NCBI GenBank assembly: GCA_003149735.1
Contig: QANA01000025.1
Location: forward strand, 1-24,141
Length of the DNA stretch: 24,141 nt
Reading direction: 5' to 3'
Source: Clostridiales bacterium
GTDB lineage: Bacteria > Bacillota_A > Clostridia > Christensenellales > Christensenellaceae
Position 1 is the first letter of the stretch; every line of letters begins with the position of its first letter. The notes beneath the pieces are model-generated. The model did no database searches, was not told the origin of the DNA, and saw only the letters and a list, made by a program, of their open reading frames with translations. Position numbers and translations under genes: made by a program. Positions 23,530-24,141 of this stretch are shown here, piece by piece.

Positions 23530-24141
23530 TTACAGACCCATGGTAGCCATGTAAGCTTTAACTTCATCAGAATCGATATTGTTCTTGGTAACAGCCTGGA
23601 AGGGAACGGTAGCGTTCTCGGGCAGTTCTTTGCCAGCCAGGAAATCGCACATCATGTAGGTGGAATCATAGCCCATCAGATAGGGGTTCTGACCCATGGA
23701 ACCAAACATAACGCCAGCTTCGATGTTAGCTTTCTCGGTTTCGGAGAAGTCCCAACCAATTACGCCAACGCTACCATCAGCTTTGCCGAGCTCGCTCAGA
23801 CCAGCGATGATGTAGTTGTTGTAAGAGTTGCAGGTGCCGAGGAAGCACAGAGTCTTATCGGGGTTAGCGTTTACGGTATCCTGAACATACTGAATAGCGA
23901 TAGCTTCAGTTACCTGGCCTACCCAATAGGGTTCATCGCCAGTGTAGCTGGTGAAGTTCGGGTAGTTAGCCTTGCAGTACTCGATGCAGCCAATGGATCT
24001 GTCAGCCCAGTTCTGGTTCTCGGGAGAGAGACCCATGGAGATGTAGGTAACTTCTTCATCACCGTACAGTTCATACATAACCTGAGCCTGACCTTCAGCC
24101 ATTGCATATGCATCGGAAGCATAAGTAGCAACAACAGCGGG
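23530..24141 (-). CDS. ABC transporter substrate-binding protein (sugar, type I periplasmic-binding fold), N terminus outside window
   Basis: The C-terminal 203 residues of a type I periplasmic-binding protein (Peripla_BP_4 / RbsB-like), which as a lipoprotein or secreted protein captures a sugar or similar ligand for an ABC importer. The frame is open to the window edge (PAVVATYASDAYAMAEGQ), so the internal Met at 24102 is not the start. GVIGWDFSETEKANIEAG and a GSMGQNPYLMGYDSTYMMCD block match the ligand-binding and hinge regions of this fold. Codon use is strongly biased (AAC, TAC, TTC and ATC almost always chosen over their T-ending partners), unlike most neighbours, which points to high expression. 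The ligand cannot be named; permease genes would be expected outside the window. Confidence 0.82.
   Translation of the reverse strand, partial: PAVVATYASDAYAMAEGQAQVMYELYGDEEVTYISMGLSPENQNWADRSIGCIEYCKANYPNFTSYTGDEPYWVGQVTEAIAIQYVQDTVNANPDKTLCFLGTCNSYNNYIIAGLSELGKADGSVGVIGWDFSETEKANIEAGVMFGSMGQNPYLMGYDSTYMMCDFLAGKELPENATVPFQAVTKNNIDSDEVKAYMATMGL

Overview
The window reads as a chromosomal segment of a Gram-positive (Bacillota/Firmicutes) anaerobe, most likely a gut Clostridia- or Negativicutes-type bacterium. The reasons are strong Shine-Dalgarno sites of the GGAGG type, a lipoteichoic-acid-synthase-like enzyme, an ABC-F protein with an attenuator-like leader, a ydjG-ydjH-ydjI-like cluster known from Bacillus, and the ruvC-ruvA-ruvB-queA order. 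Base composition is moderate (roughly mid-40s % GC by eye). The species cannot be fixed from the sequence alone. No rRNA, tRNA, CRISPR array, insertion sequence or prophage is visible.

Layout. 1-3200: two PLP enzymes of sulfur amino-acid metabolism converge on one shared terminator (metY-like on +, cut by the window edge; PatB/MalY-like on -), with trmO upstream of the second. 3300-5910: an MscS-type channel gene followed by the dipeptidase gene pepV, then a short zinc-ribbon-like remnant. 5960-8120: a single LTA-synthase-like gene. 8270-12140: a three-gene operon (zinc-ribbon protein, TPM-domain protein, SPFH protein with three zinc ribbons) matching ydjG-ydjH-ydjI of Bacillus subtilis in order and domain content but without pspA next to it; the TPM protein carries two TPM domains. 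12200-14240: a GNAT acetyltransferase pseudogene followed by an FGGY sugar kinase. 14690-17990: ruvC-ruvA-ruvB-queA (Holliday-junction processing and queuosine synthesis). 18200-20514: a UPF0316/DUF5698-type membrane protein and an IMP dehydrogenase (guaB) on the + strand. 20513-22714: an ABC-F ATPase preceded by a long leader with tiny ORFs and mutually exclusive terminator/antiterminator pairings, followed by a second broken GNAT gene. 22865-24141: a small DUF4870-type membrane protein and the C-terminal part of a sugar-binding ABC transporter protein.

Best candidates for new biology: (1) the ABC-F leader, which looks like a complete ribosome-controlled attenuator; (2) the ydjGHI-like membrane-stress module with its duplicated TPM domain and zinc-ribbon-rich partners; (3) an IMP dehydrogenase that, from memory, is strikingly like the enzyme of the protozoan Tritrichomonas foetus; (4) a hairpin between the Shine-Dalgarno and the start codon of the MscS gene that would restore ideal spacing. 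Two independently decayed GNAT genes suggest ongoing gene loss. All family assignments rest on reading motifs in the translations; no database search was run.
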